This document shows, piece by piece, positions 5,727-6,216 of a stretch of DNA of 6,216 nucleotides. Under the pieces are notes generated by a model. It was not told the origin of the DNA and did no database searches. It worked only from the letters and a program-made list of their open reading frames with translations. The DNA is from Pseudomonadota bacterium (lineage in GTDB: Bacteria; Myxococcota; UBA9042; PHBI01), in NCBI GenBank assembly GCA_005788935.1, contig SYAK01000557.1:1-6216 (forward strand), in the 5' to 3' direction. The position numbers were made by a program, and so were the translations under genes. How positions within the stretch are numbered: the first letter of the stretch is position 1; every line of letters starts with the position of its first letter.

Positions 5727-6216
5727 TCAGGCCTCCGTGTCGAAGGGCGTGTCTGCGAGGCAGCGGTCGATGACGTCGCTCACCCGGACCTCGTCGAGTT
5801 CAGCGTCGGGCGAGAGCAGGACGCGGTGATTCAGCGTCGGTCGGAGGAGGCGCTTGATGTCGTCTGGCAGAACCATCGCGCGGCCGCTAAGCAGCGCGAG
5901 GGCCTTGGCACAGCGCATCAGCGCAAGTGAGGCACGCGGGCTCGCACCGAGTCGCACCGCGGGGTGGACGCGGGTGGCCCGGACGAGGCGGACGATCCAA
6001 TCCAGGAGGCGCGGCGCGATGTGCACCGCGTCGGCCTCGGCCGCGAGCGCCACGAGGCCGGCGGGGTCAAGCAGCGGCGTCACGGCGGCGAGGGGCCGAT
6101 CGTAAGTCGAGAGCATGCGCAGCTCGTCCTCGAGGTCGGGATAGTCGAGAAAGATGCGGAACAGGAAGCGGTCGATCTGGGCCTCGGGGAGGAGGTAGAC
6201 GCCTTCCTGGTCCACC
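5727..6216 (-). CDS. MoxR-family AAA+ ATPase, C-terminal part (5' end outside window)
   Basis: MoxR proteins are AAA+ ATPases that act as chaperones for vWA-domain partners. The visible 162 residues begin inside the ATPase core: VDQEGVYLLPEAQIDRF (1-17, first residue coded by GTG) corresponds to the family's conserved 'EQEGTYPLPEAQLDRF' segment with the arginine-finger region. LDYPDLEDEL follows (23-32), then the helical lid with the sensor-2 motif GASPRAS (90-96) and the terminal GRAMVLPDDIKRLL (111-124) seen at MoxR C-termini. Walker A, Walker B and sensor 1 lie beyond base 6216. The GTG at 6215 is an internal Val codon, not a start. The DUF58 partner gene follows downstream, separated by 204 bases. 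Confidence 0.95.
   Translation of the reverse strand, partial: VDQEGVYLLPEAQIDRFLFRIFLDYPDLEDELRMLSTYDRPLAAVTPLLDPAGLVALAAEADAVHIAPRLLDWIVRLVRATRVHPAVRLGASPRASLALMRCAKALALLSGRAMVLPDDIKRLLRPTLNHRVLLSPDAELDEVRVSDVIDRCLADTPFDTEA
5732..5736 (-). promoter_or_regulatory. Shine-Dalgarno-like GGAGG at the end of the MoxR gene
   Basis: On the minus strand GGAGG lies within the codons for the last residues (D-T-E-A) of the MoxR protein and six bases before the TTG of the 68-residue ORF. It may serve that ORF or be coincidental coding sequence. Confidence 0.35.

Overview
The window is high-GC DNA (roughly 70% by eye) and nearly full of genes, all on the minus strand. The best organism clue is the central lipoprotein. 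It combines tandem 'Myxococcus cysteine-rich' (TIGR02232 / DUF4215-type) repeats with a fibro-slime domain, an architecture typical of Myxococcota and related former Deltaproteobacteria. The genus cannot be told from the sequence.

Reading in the direction of transcription (high to low coordinates), five genes are seen. (1) 6216-5727 is the C-terminal part of a MoxR-family AAA+ ATPase, cut by the window edge. (2) A 204-base gap follows, holding only a doubtful 68-codon ORF placed as if it could couple translation of its neighbours. (3) 5522-3750 is a 590-residue membrane-anchored DUF58/von Willebrand A (vWA) protein with an unusually large insert in its vWA domain. (4) 3696-3223 is a 157-residue soluble protein I do not recognise. 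(5) After a promoter-bearing gap, 3094-1016 is a 692-residue secreted cysteine-rich lipoprotein. A 115-base gap with a near-perfect palindrome follows, and then 900-1 is the first half of a RecQ DNA helicase running off the other edge.

MoxR ATPase plus DUF58/vWA is a widespread pairing, in which the ATPase is thought to act as a chaperone on the MIDAS-containing vWA partner. The 157-residue gene lies 53 bases downstream on the same strand and may belong to this unit. The lipoprotein has its own promoter-like sequence and Shine-Dalgarno site and is probably a separate unit. RecQ has no functional link to the others.

The points most worth a second look are the operator-like palindrome before recQ, which matches the shape of the TetR-type FadR fatty-acid regulator box; the fibro-slime domain lying inside the sixth disulfide repeat of the lipoprotein; the long insert in the DUF58 vWA domain; and the short ORF between the MoxR and DUF58 genes. 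I see no RNA genes, mobile elements, CRISPR arrays or convincing intrinsic terminators, and I do not see a clearly novel multi-gene system.
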